Assembly: GCF_025153455.1 (NCBI RefSeq)
Contig: NZ_JANZNT010000001.1
Location: forward strand, 806,001 to 870,000
From: Sphingomonas sp. BGYR3
GTDB taxonomy: Bacteria > Pseudomonadota > Alphaproteobacteria > Sphingomonadales > Sphingomonadaceae
Direction of reading: 5' to 3'
Length of the DNA stretch: 64,000 nt
Shown here: piece after piece, positions 32,218 to 40,966 of the stretch
Position numbering within the stretch: position 1 is the first letter of the stretch
How the letters are laid out: each line of letters starts with the position of its first letter
Notes under the pieces: model-generated
Databases searched by the model: none
Seen by the model: the letters and a program-made list of their open reading frames with translations, nothing else
What the model was told of the DNA's origin: nothing
Program-made: the position numbers and the translations under genes

Positions 32218-32940
32218 TCAGAGCAGTCGCGAAAGAAATGCCGACGCGTTTCCCAAACCGTATTTCTGGTACGCCCGCTGCCGGTATGTGAGCACGGTGC
32301 CGCGGGCCATATTGAGCATCGCAGCGGTATCGTCGGCATGCTCGCCGGTCAGCGTGCGGGCAAGCACCTGACGCTCCCGCGCTGAAAGCAGGGGATATTC
32401 GGTCCGGATCCGGGTCTCAAGCGTTTCGAGAAACGCCTCATTACTGCCTCTTGCATGCATACGGCGATGCAACGCTGCCAGAGCGAGTTCAGCGATCGCA
32501 CCCAGGCCTTCGAGGCCAACGTCCGGCATCCCGTGACGCCGATAAAAATTCAGCACGAGCGTGTGGTGGGCGCCCCGCCAGCCAAAGCAAAGTTTGCCCG
32601 CGAACTTGGGTACATCAAAACAGACCTTGCGATAGTCGGGCGAGGCAATCTGGTTGGCGGTCACCGTCTGCGTGAAATTTGCCCCTGGATGCAAGGCGGT
32701 AACGTCACGAACCGCCGGATCATGCCTGAAGTATCGGCGGGAATATGCCTCAACGCGTTGACTTTGGTGGTCGATCGCACTGGCGGAAATCAGCACCTGC
32801 GGCCCTTGATCATCCGTCACATAGCCAAAAATCTCTTCGATCCCGCTCTGGCTCGCTGCCATTTCAAGCAGATGGACTCCAAAGCCCGGCGTACCCGCCA
32901 AATCGATCAGCAGGGCAGCGGCCTCAGCATCGAACGGCAC
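32218..32940 (-). CDS. LuxR-type transcriptional regulator (first copy)
   Basis: 240-aa regulator. The N-terminal part (about 170 residues) has no recognised ligand domain: it contains FGYVTDDQGPQVLISASAID and YSRRYFRHDPAV. The C-terminus is a LuxR/GerE helix-turn-helix, LLSARERQVLARTLTGEHADDTAAML, with recognition helix GTVLTYRQRAYQKYG. The second LuxR protein in this window has nearly the same helix, NTVLTYRRRAYERLG. It diverges from the metallo-hydrolase operon, and a strong dyad lies between them at 33012-33033. It probably activates that operon in response to a pathway compound. Confidence 0.85.
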   Translation of the reverse strand: MPFDAEAAALLIDLAGTPGFGVHLLEMAASQSGIEEIFGYVTDDQGPQVLISASAIDHQSQRVEAYSRRYFRHDPAVRDVTALHPGANFTQTVTANQIASPDYRKVCFDVPKFAGKLCFGWRGAHHTLVLNFYRRHGMPDVGLEGLGAIAELALAALHRRMHARGSNEAFLETLETRIRTEYPLLSARERQVLARTLTGEHADDTAAMLNMARGTVLTYRQRAYQKYGLGNASAFLSRLL

Positions 32941-33011
32941 GTCCGGCTCCCTTTACAGGTCGCCCCTCCTGTCCCGGGCGATCATTCTACTGATTAGTCG
33001 AAAAATAAGAC

Positions 33012-33033
33012 GTGTCTATAGGTCTACTGACAC
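33012..33033. promoter_or_regulatory. Candidate LuxR-regulator operator, copy 1 (GTGTC-N12-GACAC)
   Basis: 22-bp dyad in which GTGTC and GACAC pair perfectly, with inner TAG/CTA arms also symmetric (16 of 22 positions agree). It lies 59 bases before the metallo-hydrolase start and between two divergent genes. Copies with the same spacing occur at 54564-54585 and 56449-56470. Confidence 0.65.
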
Positions 33034-33092
33034 AAGGCAGGGCTTGGCGGGTTTATCAGGTCGACAAAGAGAAACGCCCATAGGAGATATCG

Positions 33093-34052
33093 ATGGCTAA
33101 GCCATTTGCCTCATCCGCTGACACCGCCCCCAAAAAGGAAACGCTCGAGATTCTGGCCGACGGCGTCTATGCGCTGACCGCCGAGGGCGACCCCAATGTC
33201 GGCGCCATCGAGGGCGAGGACTTCGTCGTCTGCATCGAGGCAAGGGCAACCCCGGCGGCCGCCCGCGACTGGCTCGCCCAGCTGCGGCAGCACACACAAA
33301 AGCCCGTCAAGCACCTCATCCTGACCCACTATCATGCGGTTCGTGTGCTTGGCGCTTCAGCCTTCGAGGCGGAAAATATCATTGCCAGCGACGCCACGCG
33401 CAAGCTGATCGAAGAACGCGGCATGCAGGACTGGGACAGCGAATTCGGCCGTATGCCGCGCCTGTTCAAGGACCCTGAGGAAATCCCGGGTCTGACAAGG
33501 CCGACAATCACTTTTGCGGATTCGATGCGAATCGAGCTTGGCGGGGATCGCGGCCATCTTGATCTGCAATTCTGCGGGCGCGGGCACACGGCAGGTGACA
33601 TCGTGGTGTGGCACGAGAAGAGCAAGACGCTGTTCGCGGGCGATCTGGTCGAGGCCGAAGCAGCGCTCTACACTGGGGATGCCTTTCATTTCGACTGGTC
33701 GGGCGGCACGCTCGACAAGGTCAAAACCTACCGGGCCGAAAACCTCGTTGGCGGCCGCGGTGCCGTGGCCCGCGGGGTCGAGGCGACCGATAAGGCGATC
33801 GAGCAGACCCGCGATTTTCTGAAGTCGATGATCGAGCATACCGGCGCGGTTCACCGCCGCGGCGGATCACTGAAGGAGGCGTTCGAGGCGTGCCATGCGG
33901 CGCTCGAGCCGAAGTTCGGGCGCTGGCCGATTTTCGAACATTGTCTGCCCTTCGACGTGAAGCGGCTGTGGGACGAGATGGACGGCCGCGACTGGCCGGA
34001 AATCTGGACGATGGAGATGGATCGCGCGGTCTGGGCGCAGCTGCAGGGCTGA
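33093..34052 (+). CDS. Metallo-beta-lactamase-fold protein with altered metal motif
   Basis: 319-aa protein. The fold is clear from VYALTAEGDPNVGAIEG, the metal motif region LILTHYHAVRVLGASAF, HTAGD (H165) and FAGDLVE (D184). Motif 2, normally HxHxDH, is H79-x-H81-x-V83-R84, so two ligands of the second metal are missing. The enzyme may bind one metal or use another mechanism. It opens an operon with an FAD hydroxylase, its small partner, a VOC protein and fumarylacetoacetase, so a lactone, thioester or ring-cleavage product is a plausible substrate. An AGGAGATAT run precedes the start. Confidence 0.8.
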   Translation: MAKPFASSADTAPKKETLEILADGVYALTAEGDPNVGAIEGEDFVVCIEARATPAAARDWLAQLRQHTQKPVKHLILTHYHAVRVLGASAFEAENIIASDATRKLIEERGMQDWDSEFGRMPRLFKDPEEIPGLTRPTITFADSMRIELGGDRGHLDLQFCGRGHTAGDIVVWHEKSKTLFAGDLVEAEAALYTGDAFHFDWSGGTLDKVKTYRAENLVGGRGAVARGVEATDKAIEQTRDFLKSMIEHTGAVHRRGGSLKEAFEACHAALEPKFGRWPIFEHCLPFDVKRLWDEMDGRDWPEIWTMEMDRAVWAQLQG

Positions 34053-34112
34053 CCGACCGCAAACGCCGGGTGACATGCGCGACAGTTGGCAACATCCGGG
34101 AAAGGAGCTGTC

Positions 34113-35741
34113 ATGAGTGCAAGGATCAACGCGCACAAATGGCGCGACCTTATCCGTGTGTGGCGTGAAAAGATGCCCTCGCCAATGCCGCATGCAGTGG
34201 CGGGGGCCGACCCGCGGCGACCCGAAGACCAGCGTGTGGTGATCGTCGGATCCGGGCCTGTGGGTCTTGCTGAAGCGCTCGACCTCGGCCTGCGCGGTCA
34301 CGAAGTTGTGGTGCTTGCGCGCTTCGATTTCGTGCCCGCCGGTTCGAAAGCGATCTGCTTTTCCAAACGATCGCTCGATATTCTCGACCGGCTCGGTGTC
34401 GCACAGCAAGCGGTCGAGAAGGGCGTCGTGTGGAACGTGGGCAAGGTCTACTGGCAGGCCGACCGTGAGCCGATCTACCAGTTCGACATGCTGCCGGTGA
34501 AGCATCAGAAGATGCCCGGCTTCATCAATCTCCAGCAATATCACATGGAAGATATCTTGCTGGAGCGCTTGGCTGAGCTTCCGAATGTGACGATCCGCTG
34601 GGCGCATGAAGTCACTTCGGTCGAGCAGCAGGATGATGGTGTTTTGATCGGGGTATCCTGTCCGGATGGGGACTACCGCATCGCCTCAGAATGGCTGCTG
34701 GCGTGCGATGGCAGCAAGTCTGCCGTGCGCGATATGCTCGGCCTCGATTTCGATGGGCGCATCTTCGAGGACAACTTTCTGATCGCCGATATCCGCATGA
34801 AGGAGGAACGCGCGCCCGAGCGGTGGTTCTGGTTCGATCCGCCGTTCAATCCCGGTCAGTCGGTGCTGATGCATCGGCAGCCGGATGATGTCTGGCGCAT
34901 CGATTTCCAGCTCGGCTGGAACATCGATCGCGAAGCCTGCATCCGCCCCGAAAATGTCGATCCGCTGATCCGCGCGATGCTGGGCGAGGATGTCGAATAT
35001 GAAGAGGAATGGTACAGCGTCTATACCTTCCAGTGCCGCCGCATGGCGCGTTTTGTTCACGGGCGGGTGATCTTTGCCGGTGACAGCGCCCATCTCGTCT
35101 CGCCCTTCGGCGCACGCGGCTGCAATGGCGGCTTTGCTGATATCGACAATCTTGGCTGGAAGCTGGACCGGGTGTTGTCCGGCAAGGCATCGGCCGCGTT
35201 CCTTGAAGCCTATAACTACGAGGCGATCGTTACCGCCGACGAGAATATTCTCAACTCGACCCGATCGACCGATTTCCTGACACCCAAGAGCGAGGTCAGC
35301 CGTGCCTTCCGCGACGCCGTGCTTGATCTGGCGGGCCAGCACGCCTTTGCCAGGCCCTTTGTCAATTCGGGGCGTCTGTCGACCGCCGTCAGCTATCCGG
35401 AAAGCCCGCTCAACACGCCTGATGCCGAACGCTGGGCCGGCGGTGTGCCACCGGGCTCGCCCGTGCTCGACGCCCCAGTAGACGATGGCTGGTTGCTTGA
35501 GCGGCTGGGCGGGCGCTTCGTACTCGTGAGCAACGGGCCAGTAACCAGGGTACCCGACGAGGTCGAGACGCTCGATCTTGCCACCTTTGCGAACACGGCG
35601 CTGGCCTGCGAACGGCTGGCGCTCGATCCTGGGGCGGCGGTGCTGGTACGCCCCGACCACTATGTCGCCGCGCGCTGGAAGCAGCCATCGCCAGAAGGAC
35701 TGGCCGCAGCCTTCGCTCGCGCCACAGGAGCTGCCCCATGA
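34113..35741 (+). CDS. FAD-dependent aromatic hydroxylase, MhaA-like
   Basis: 542-aa class A flavoprotein monooxygenase that would hydroxylate a phenol, likely to a para-hydroquinone. The FAD Rossmann motif GSGPVG is at residues 46-51, the DG motif is in LLACDGSKSAVR, and the GD motif is in VIFAGDSAHLVSPFGARG. Size and the adjacent 70-aa partner match the two-protein 3-hydroxyphenylacetate 6-hydroxylase MhaA-MhaB, whose product is homogentisate. The start at 34113 follows AAAGGAG by 5 bases. The stop overlaps the partner gene. The substrate is inferred from context. Confidence 0.86.
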   Translation: MSARINAHKWRDLIRVWREKMPSPMPHAVAGADPRRPEDQRVVIVGSGPVGLAEALDLGLRGHEVVVLARFDFVPAGSKAICFSKRSLDILDRLGVAQQAVEKGVVWNVGKVYWQADREPIYQFDMLPVKHQKMPGFINLQQYHMEDILLERLAELPNVTIRWAHEVTSVEQQDDGVLIGVSCPDGDYRIASEWLLACDGSKSAVRDMLGLDFDGRIFEDNFLIADIRMKEERAPERWFWFDPPFNPGQSVLMHRQPDDVWRIDFQLGWNIDREACIRPENVDPLIRAMLGEDVEYEEEWYSVYTFQCRRMARFVHGRVIFAGDSAHLVSPFGARGCNGGFADIDNLGWKLDRVLSGKASAAFLEAYNYEAIVTADENILNSTRSTDFLTPKSEVSRAFRDAVLDLAGQHAFARPFVNSGRLSTAVSYPESPLNTPDAERWAGGVPPGSPVLDAPVDDGWLLERLGGRFVLVSNGPVTRVPDEVETLDLATFANTALACERLALDPGAAVLVRPDHYVAARWKQPSPEGLAAAFARATGAAP

Positions 35742-35950
35742 CCCTTGCCCTAGATCCACGGCTTCACCACGCTGACATGGTCTACCAGCAGCTGATCGCG
35801 CTGCACGAAGGACGCAGTCAGGAAGAAAGCAACCGGCTCAACGCCCGGCTCATCCTGCTGCTGGCCAACCAGGTCGGCGATGACGCCATCGTTCTGGAAG
35901 CCATCGCCGAAGCCAAGCGTACCACCCGCCTGCTGGAGACACCCGCATGA
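35738..35950 (+). CDS. DUF2783 small partner of the FAD hydroxylase (MhaB-like)
   Basis: 70-aa, mostly helical, acidic-basic protein (MVYQQLIALHEGRSQEES, LNARLILLLANQVGDD) of the DUF2783 kind. The gene starts within the stop of the hydroxylase and ends in the start of the VOC gene. In the 3-hydroxyphenylacetate hydroxylase system a small coupling protein (MhaB) is required together with the flavoprotein; this gene has the same place and size. Confidence 0.78.
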   Translation: MTLALDPRLHHADMVYQQLIALHEGRSQEESNRLNARLILLLANQVGDDAIVLEAIAEAKRTTRLLETPA

Positions 35951-36492
35951 CCTCGCCGCCGGCGCTACAGCGCATTCACCATGTCGCCTATCGGTGCCGC
36001 GATGCGAAGCAGACGGTCGAATGGTATCAGGCAGTGCTGGGGATGACCTATGTCACGGCCTTCTCCGAAGACCATGTGCCCTCCACCGGGGCCTATGATC
36101 CCTATATGCACGTGTTCCTCGATTGCGGCGGGGGCAATGTGCTGGCGTTCTTCGAATTGCCCAACCAGCCCGATATGGGCCGTGACGAGAACACACCCGC
36201 ATGGGTGCAGCATCTGGCGTTCAAGGTTGCCGATGAGGCGACGCTGCTGGAGGCCAAGGTGCATATCGAAAGCCTTGGCATCGATGTGCTCGGCCCCACC
36301 TGGCACGGCATCTTCAAGTCGATCTACTTCTTCGATCCCAACGGGCATCGGCTGGAACTGGCCTGCGATATCGGCACGCCTGAGCAATATGCCGAACTGC
36401 GCGAAGTGGCGCCTGCCATGCTGGAGGAATGGAGCCGGACCAAGACAGCACCGCGCCATGCCGAATGGCTGCACAAGGCACCCACCGCATGA
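35947..36492 (+). CDS. VOC-superfamily (extradiol dioxygenase fold) protein
   Basis: 181-aa metal-dependent protein with paired beta-alpha-beta-beta-beta modules. Probable ligands are H11/H12 (RIHHVAYRC), H89 (WVQHLAFKV) and E137 (NGHRLELAC), the two-histidine, one-glutamate set of ring-cleavage dioxygenases and glyoxalases. It lies between a hydroquinone-forming hydroxylase and fumarylacetoacetase. In the classical pathway this slot belongs to cupin HmgA, which is absent here, so this protein may be the ring-cleavage enzyme. A glyoxalase-like isomerase role is the alternative. Confidence 0.78.
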   Translation: MTSPPALQRIHHVAYRCRDAKQTVEWYQAVLGMTYVTAFSEDHVPSTGAYDPYMHVFLDCGGGNVLAFFELPNQPDMGRDENTPAWVQHLAFKVADEATLLEAKVHIESLGIDVLGPTWHGIFKSIYFFDPNGHRLELACDIGTPEQYAELREVAPAMLEEWSRTKTAPRHAEWLHKAPTA

Positions 36493-37778
36493 TCGACCAT
36501 ACCCATGATCCGGCTGCTGTGTGCTGGGTGGAAAGTGCCGCTGGCCACGCGGATTTTCCGGTGCAGAACCTGCCGCTCGGCATCTTCTCGCTAGCCGGCG
36601 GCAGCGCGCCGCGCGGTGGCACGGCAATTGGCGATGCGGTGCTCGATCTGGTGGCGATTGCCCCCTTGCTCGAAGCCGATGTCGCCGCCGCGGTGAAGAC
36701 CACAGCGGGCGGCACGCTCAATGCGCTGGCTGCGGCGGGGCCGGACGTGCTGCGCCGCTTGCGCCATGGGCTGTTCGCCCTGCTGACCGATCCGGCCCAG
36801 CGGCCGAAAGTGGCAAACCATCTCCACGATGCTGCCGGCTGCACCTTGCATCTGCCCTTCGCGATTGGTGACTACACCGATTTTTACACCGGCATCCATC
36901 ACGCCGAAAATATCGGGCGCATCTTCCGGCCGGACAACCCGCTGCTGCCCAACTACAAATATGTGCCGATCGGTTATCATGGCCGGGCGTCTTCCGTCCG
37001 GGTGAGCGGCGGAGAAGTGCGACGCCCTATGGGCCAGACGCGGCCTGCGGGACATGAGGCGCCGGGTTTCGGGCCGTCGCGCAGGCTCGATTACGAGCTG
37101 GAGATGGCGATCTGGGTCGGACAGGGAAACGAACTTGGCCAGCCCGTGCCGATTGGCGAAGCCGGAGCGCATATCGCCGGCCTTTCGCTGCTGAATGACT
37201 GGTCGGCGCGCGATGTACAGGCTTGGGAGTATCAGCCGCTCGGGCCGTTTCTCGCCAAGAATTTCCATACCGGTGTTTCGCCCTGGGTGGTGACGCTCGA
37301 TGCCCTGGCGCCGTTTCGGCGCGCACAGCCGCCGCGTCCGGCAGGTGATCCGGCCCCGCTGCCCTATCTCTATGACGAAGCCGATCAGGCGTCTGGCGCC
37401 TTCGATATCACCATGGAGGTATTGCTGACCACGCGCGCCATGCGCGAGGCCGGCTTGTCGCCGCACCGGCTGAGTATTGGCAGCACGCTCGCGATGTACT
37501 GGACGCCAGCGCAGCTGGTCGCGCATCACGCCAGCAACGGCTGCAATCTCGCCCCCGGCGATCTGCTAGGTACCGGCACGCTGTCAGGCGCGGATCCGAG
37601 CAGCTTCGGCAGCCTGATGGAGATTACGGCGAGCGGCACTCAGCCGATAGCGCTGCCAACGGGAGAAACCCGCACCTTCCTTGAAGATGGCGACGAGGTC
37701 GTGATGACGGCATGGGCCGAGGCGGAAGGCCGCGTGCGCGTCGGGTTCGGGTCATGCGCCGGTGTCATTGCGCCGTGA
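36489..37778 (+). CDS. fahA: Fumarylacetoacetase
   Basis: 429-aa hydrolase that splits fumarylacetoacetate (or a close ring-cleavage product) into fumarate and acetoacetate. Catalytic and metal residues lie in YTDFYTGIHHAENIGRIFR, LDYELEMAIWVG and LNDWSARDVQAWEY; LAKNFHTGVSPWVV and GCNLAPGDLLGTGTLSG are also family signatures. Full length for the eukaryote-type FAH. The start overlaps the VOC stop. It closes the operon that begins at 33093. A maleylacetoacetate isomerase was not found nearby. Confidence 0.93.
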   Translation: MIDHTHDPAAVCWVESAAGHADFPVQNLPLGIFSLAGGSAPRGGTAIGDAVLDLVAIAPLLEADVAAAVKTTAGGTLNALAAAGPDVLRRLRHGLFALLTDPAQRPKVANHLHDAAGCTLHLPFAIGDYTDFYTGIHHAENIGRIFRPDNPLLPNYKYVPIGYHGRASSVRVSGGEVRRPMGQTRPAGHEAPGFGPSRRLDYELEMAIWVGQGNELGQPVPIGEAGAHIAGLSLLNDWSARDVQAWEYQPLGPFLAKNFHTGVSPWVVTLDALAPFRRAQPPRPAGDPAPLPYLYDEADQASGAFDITMEVLLTTRAMREAGLSPHRLSIGSTLAMYWTPAQLVAHHASNGCNLAPGDLLGTGTLSGADPSSFGSLMEITASGTQPIALPTGETRTFLEDGDEVVMTAWAEAEGRVRVGFGSCAGVIAP

Positions 37779-37978
37779 TCGTTGCGTACGACCGGCCGGT
37801 TAGGTGATCGGAGGTCAGCTGACTCGAATTCTACCCACGGGTTGACTATTTGGATGTTCGGTGGAATTTATTTTTAAGCGGTGTGGCGTGACAAGGTGAT
37901 GTCCGGTGCCAAGCATAGCAGACCGTTACAGGATGTGATGATCACCCGGATGAATGACCCACGCATGGAGAGGGTTAA

Positions 37979-38953
37979 ATGGAAAAAGCGTACGACGTTC
38001 CCGACACGGTGAAGGCCGATGACAAGTGGCTCATGCCCTATCTGGCGAGCCTCGATCCCGAAACCGATTACGAACGGATGATCTCGATCTTCTCGCAGTA
38101 CAGCCTCAACATGTTTGCGCTGCAATTCGTGGTGACCGCAGGCACGCTGCACAACATCCAGACGCCTGAGGGTGCGGAGACGCTGGCCTATACCAACAAG
38201 ATCGTCCGCCGTCCGAACCGCCGTAACGCCGACGGGCTGGGCTTTTTCTGGACGTGGTTCGCCAATGGTCCATCGCACCCGAGGGCAAAGGAATCGATTG
38301 CCCGCCTAAACGACATCCATATGGGCGTGGCAAAGCATCTGCCCGGCGGTTTCAAGCGGACCGAGGATTTTATCTACACGCTGTGCGTCATCGGTACGCT
38401 GCAAAGCCGGATCATGGCCGATCTGGGCCTGCCCACCCTGCCGCCGTTCCTGAAGATCGCGATGCATCATGAAATGCGGGCGCTGGCCGAACAGTTCGTC
38501 ACGGTGGATGCCCTCGTAACAGGCTTTCCTGACAGCTATGAAGGCATGGAGGCCTTCATTGAAGCGTTCGACGCGCGTGATTGGGGAGCAGCCACTCAAG
38601 CGCATACGACCATCGCGGAATCGATGATCGACGATTTCGCGACCCGCTTTTTCCCACCCTATCTCCATTGGCTCGGCCAGAACTATGTGAAGTTTGCGGT
38701 GAAGGAGCATCTGCTGGTGCGTTACGGTGTGACCCCGCTGACGCCTGAAGAGCGTGAGATGACCGCGAATGTCATGCGCACGATGTACGTCACACAGATG
38801 ATGGCGCCTGACAGCAAGGTATCGTTCCTCGATACCTGGGTGCCGCCGAGTAACGACGAAATCCTTGCTGCTGACCGCCAATATGCGGCGGTTGCCGATG
38901 CGCGCGGCTGGCTCAAGGGCGGGCAGGAGACGCTTGCGGCCACGCGCGGTTGA
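37979..38953 (+). CDS. Unrecognised protein, possibly MpaB/latex-clearing-type oxygenase
   Basis: 324-aa helical protein without signal peptide. WLMPYLASLDPETDYERM, RLNDIHMGVAKHLPGG and DFIYTLCVIGTLQSRI recall the DUF2236/MpaB oxygenase family, where histidines and an arginine bind haem b, but I cannot confirm all ligands. GGAGAGG lies a few bases before the ATG. It stands alone between the FahA operon and an aromatic aldehyde dehydrogenase gene. If the family call is right it could cleave a C=C bond in an aliphatic or terpenoid side chain. Confidence 0.45.
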   Translation: MEKAYDVPDTVKADDKWLMPYLASLDPETDYERMISIFSQYSLNMFALQFVVTAGTLHNIQTPEGAETLAYTNKIVRRPNRRNADGLGFFWTWFANGPSHPRAKESIARLNDIHMGVAKHLPGGFKRTEDFIYTLCVIGTLQSRIMADLGLPTLPPFLKIAMHHEMRALAEQFVTVDALVTGFPDSYEGMEAFIEAFDARDWGAATQAHTTIAESMIDDFATRFFPPYLHWLGQNYVKFAVKEHLLVRYGVTPLTPEEREMTANVMRTMYVTQMMAPDSKVSFLDTWVPPSNDEILAADRQYAAVADARGWLKGGQETLAATRG

Positions 38954-39024
38954 CGCGCTGATTGTCAGGGCGCGTACACCGTCAAAGCGGCGGCGCGGGG
39001 ACAGGTTCCGAACAGGACAGGACT

Positions 39025-40425
39025 ATGCAATTCGAACGCATTAATCCGTTGACGGGTGACGTCGCATCGTCCGCCCCGGCGATGCAACCTTCCGACATGC
39101 CGGCCATTGCGGCCAAGGCTGCCACAGCCTTTCCAGCATGGGCGGCGATGGGGCCCAATGCGCGCCGCGCCATACTGATGAAGGCCGCCGCAGCGCTCGA
39201 GGCAAAGGCGGAAAGCTTTGTCGAGGCGATGATGGGCGAGATCGGGGCGACCCGGGGTTGGGCCATGTTCAATCTCGGCCTTGCCGCAAATGTAGTGCGC
39301 GAAGCAGCTGCGCTGACCACGCAGATTGCAGGCGAAGTGATCCCCTCGGACAAGCCCGGCTGCATTGCAATGGCCGTGCGGGAGCCGGTCGGCGTGATCC
39401 TGGGCATCGCACCTTGGAACGCGCCAATCATCCTTGGCGTGCGCGCCATTGCCGTACCGCTGGCTTGCGGCAATGCCGTGATCCTCAAGGCATCCGAGCA
39501 ATGCCCCCGCACCCATGCCCTGATTATCGAGGCTTTCGCAGAGGCAGGCTTCCCCGATGGCGTGGTGAATGTCGTCACCAATGCGCCCGCCGATGCGCCA
39601 GAAGTGGTCGGCGCGCTGATCGATGCACCTGAGGTGAAGCGGATCAACTTCACCGGATCCACCGCTGTCGGCCGCATTATCGCCACTCGCGCTGCGCAGC
39701 ATCTCAAGCCGTGTCTGCTTGAGCTCGGCGGCAAGGCGCCCCTGATTGTGCTGGAAGACGCCGATCTTGAAGAGGCCGTCAAAGCGGCAGCCTTTGGCGC
39801 GTTCATGAACCAAGGCCAGATTTGTATGTCGACCGAACGGATCATCGTGGTCGAAGCCGTGGCAGCGGCCTTTGCCGAGAAATTCAAGGCCAAGGTCGCG
39901 GCAATGGCGGTTGGTGATCCGCGCGACGGGACAACGCCGCTGGGCGCCGTGGTGGATGTGAAAACCGTGGCCCACTGCTCCGCGCTCGTGGAGGATGCGC
40001 TGGCCAAGGGTGCGCAATTGCTGACCGGCGGAGAGACAACGCATAATGTGCTTATGCCTGCCCATGTCGTGGCCGGCGTGACACCGGACATGAAGCTGTT
40101 CCGAGACGAAAGCTTCGGCCCCGTTGTCGCCCTCGTAACCGCGCGCGACGAAGCGCACGCAATCCAACTGGCTAATGACAGTGAATACGGCCTGTCGTCT
40201 GCGGTGTTTACCCGCGACACAGCGCGTGGCCTTCGCGTCGCCCGCCAGATCAAGTCCGGCATCTGCCATGTGAACGGGCCGACTGTGCATGATGAGGCGC
40301 AGATGCCATTCGGCGGTGTCGGCGCATCGGGTTACGGGCGCTTTGGTGGCAAGGCCGGGATCGACAGTTTCACCGAGCTTCGCTGGATCACGATCGAAAC
40401 CCAGCCCGGCCACTTCCCGATCTGA
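39025..40425 (+). CDS. NAD(P)-dependent aldehyde dehydrogenase, aromatic-aldehyde (salicylaldehyde/vanillin) type
   Basis: 466-aa enzyme. The cofactor region is GIAPWNAPIILG, with NFTGSTAVGR for NAD(P) binding; the general base is in LELGGKAPLIVLEDAD and the catalytic cysteine in NQGQICMSTERIIV. The ICMSTER form is typical of salicylaldehyde and vanillin dehydrogenases. The start at 39025 was chosen because IERINPLTGD-type openings follow; the frame upstream lacks an RBS. Probably oxidises an aromatic aldehyde made by the neighbouring oxygenase or esterase pathway. Confidence 0.88.
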   Translation: MQFERINPLTGDVASSAPAMQPSDMPAIAAKAATAFPAWAAMGPNARRAILMKAAAALEAKAESFVEAMMGEIGATRGWAMFNLGLAANVVREAAALTTQIAGEVIPSDKPGCIAMAVREPVGVILGIAPWNAPIILGVRAIAVPLACGNAVILKASEQCPRTHALIIEAFAEAGFPDGVVNVVTNAPADAPEVVGALIDAPEVKRINFTGSTAVGRIIATRAAQHLKPCLLELGGKAPLIVLEDADLEEAVKAAAFGAFMNQGQICMSTERIIVVEAVAAAFAEKFKAKVAAMAVGDPRDGTTPLGAVVDVKTVAHCSALVEDALAKGAQLLTGGETTHNVLMPAHVVAGVTPDMKLFRDESFGPVVALVTARDEAHAIQLANDSEYGLSSAVFTRDTARGLRVARQIKSGICHVNGPTVHDEAQMPFGGVGASGYGRFGGKAGIDSFTELRWITIETQPGHFPI

Positions 40426-40492
40426 TCATCCCATCGTCGGCGTGCGCATCGGCTGCTGCGACTGTCAATTTCTGAATATCTGGAGATCGAGC

Positions 40493-40966
40493 ATGACCCT
40501 TTCCTTGCGCCCCGTGATGACCATTGAGGCAGAGCTTGCGCCGTCGCTGATTGTCGGGCGGACCCCGGTGGGCATGCGGATGGTCGTACCGGTCACCGGC
40601 GGGCGCTTTTTCGGCCCTGGCGGTTCGGGCAAGGTGCTGCATACCGGATCGGACTGGAACTATTATCGGCCTGAGGACGAAGGTCTCGAAATCTGGGCGC
40701 GCTATGATCTGATGACGGATGATGGCCACCATATCTCAGTCATCAACGAAGGTGTCGGCCATGTGACGCCTGACGTGCCGATGAAGGTGGTTGACGCGCT
40801 GCCGATCGGCTCGGGGATCTGGAACATGAAGACGCGACCCAAGTTCGAGGTCGCGATCGACAGTCCCTATGCTTGGATGAACCGCGCACTGTTCGTGGCT
40901 GAAATCCCCTACCCGACCCGCGCGGCGCTTGCCGTAATCCAGGTTTACGAAGTCGTGACAGGCTAA
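40493..40966 (+). CDS. DUF3237 family protein
   Basis: 157-aa protein of the DUF3237 beta-barrel family (GMRMVVPVTGGRFFGPGGSGKVLHTG in two pieces, then IWARYDLMTDDGHHISVINEG). Function is unknown, but such genes are common in sphingomonad catabolic clusters and could act as a lyase or binding protein. GGAG at 40482-40485 is 7 bases before the ATG. The stop overlaps the stop of the convergent TetR gene by four bases. Confidence 0.8.
   Translation: MTLSLRPVMTIEAELAPSLIVGRTPVGMRMVVPVTGGRFFGPGGSGKVLHTGSDWNYYRPEDEGLEIWARYDLMTDDGHHISVINEGVGHVTPDVPMKVVDALPIGSGIWNMKTRPKFEVAIDSPYAWMNRALFVAEIPYPTRAALAVIQVYEVVTG

Noticed and set aside
33012..33033. PpsR/CrtJ site (TGT-N12-ACA)
   Set aside because: The dyad is TGT-N14-ACA when read that way, two bases too wide, and its neighbours are not photosynthesis genes.
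38965..40413. 482-codon open frame on the minus strand
   Set aside because: Shadow of the aldehyde dehydrogenase gene.
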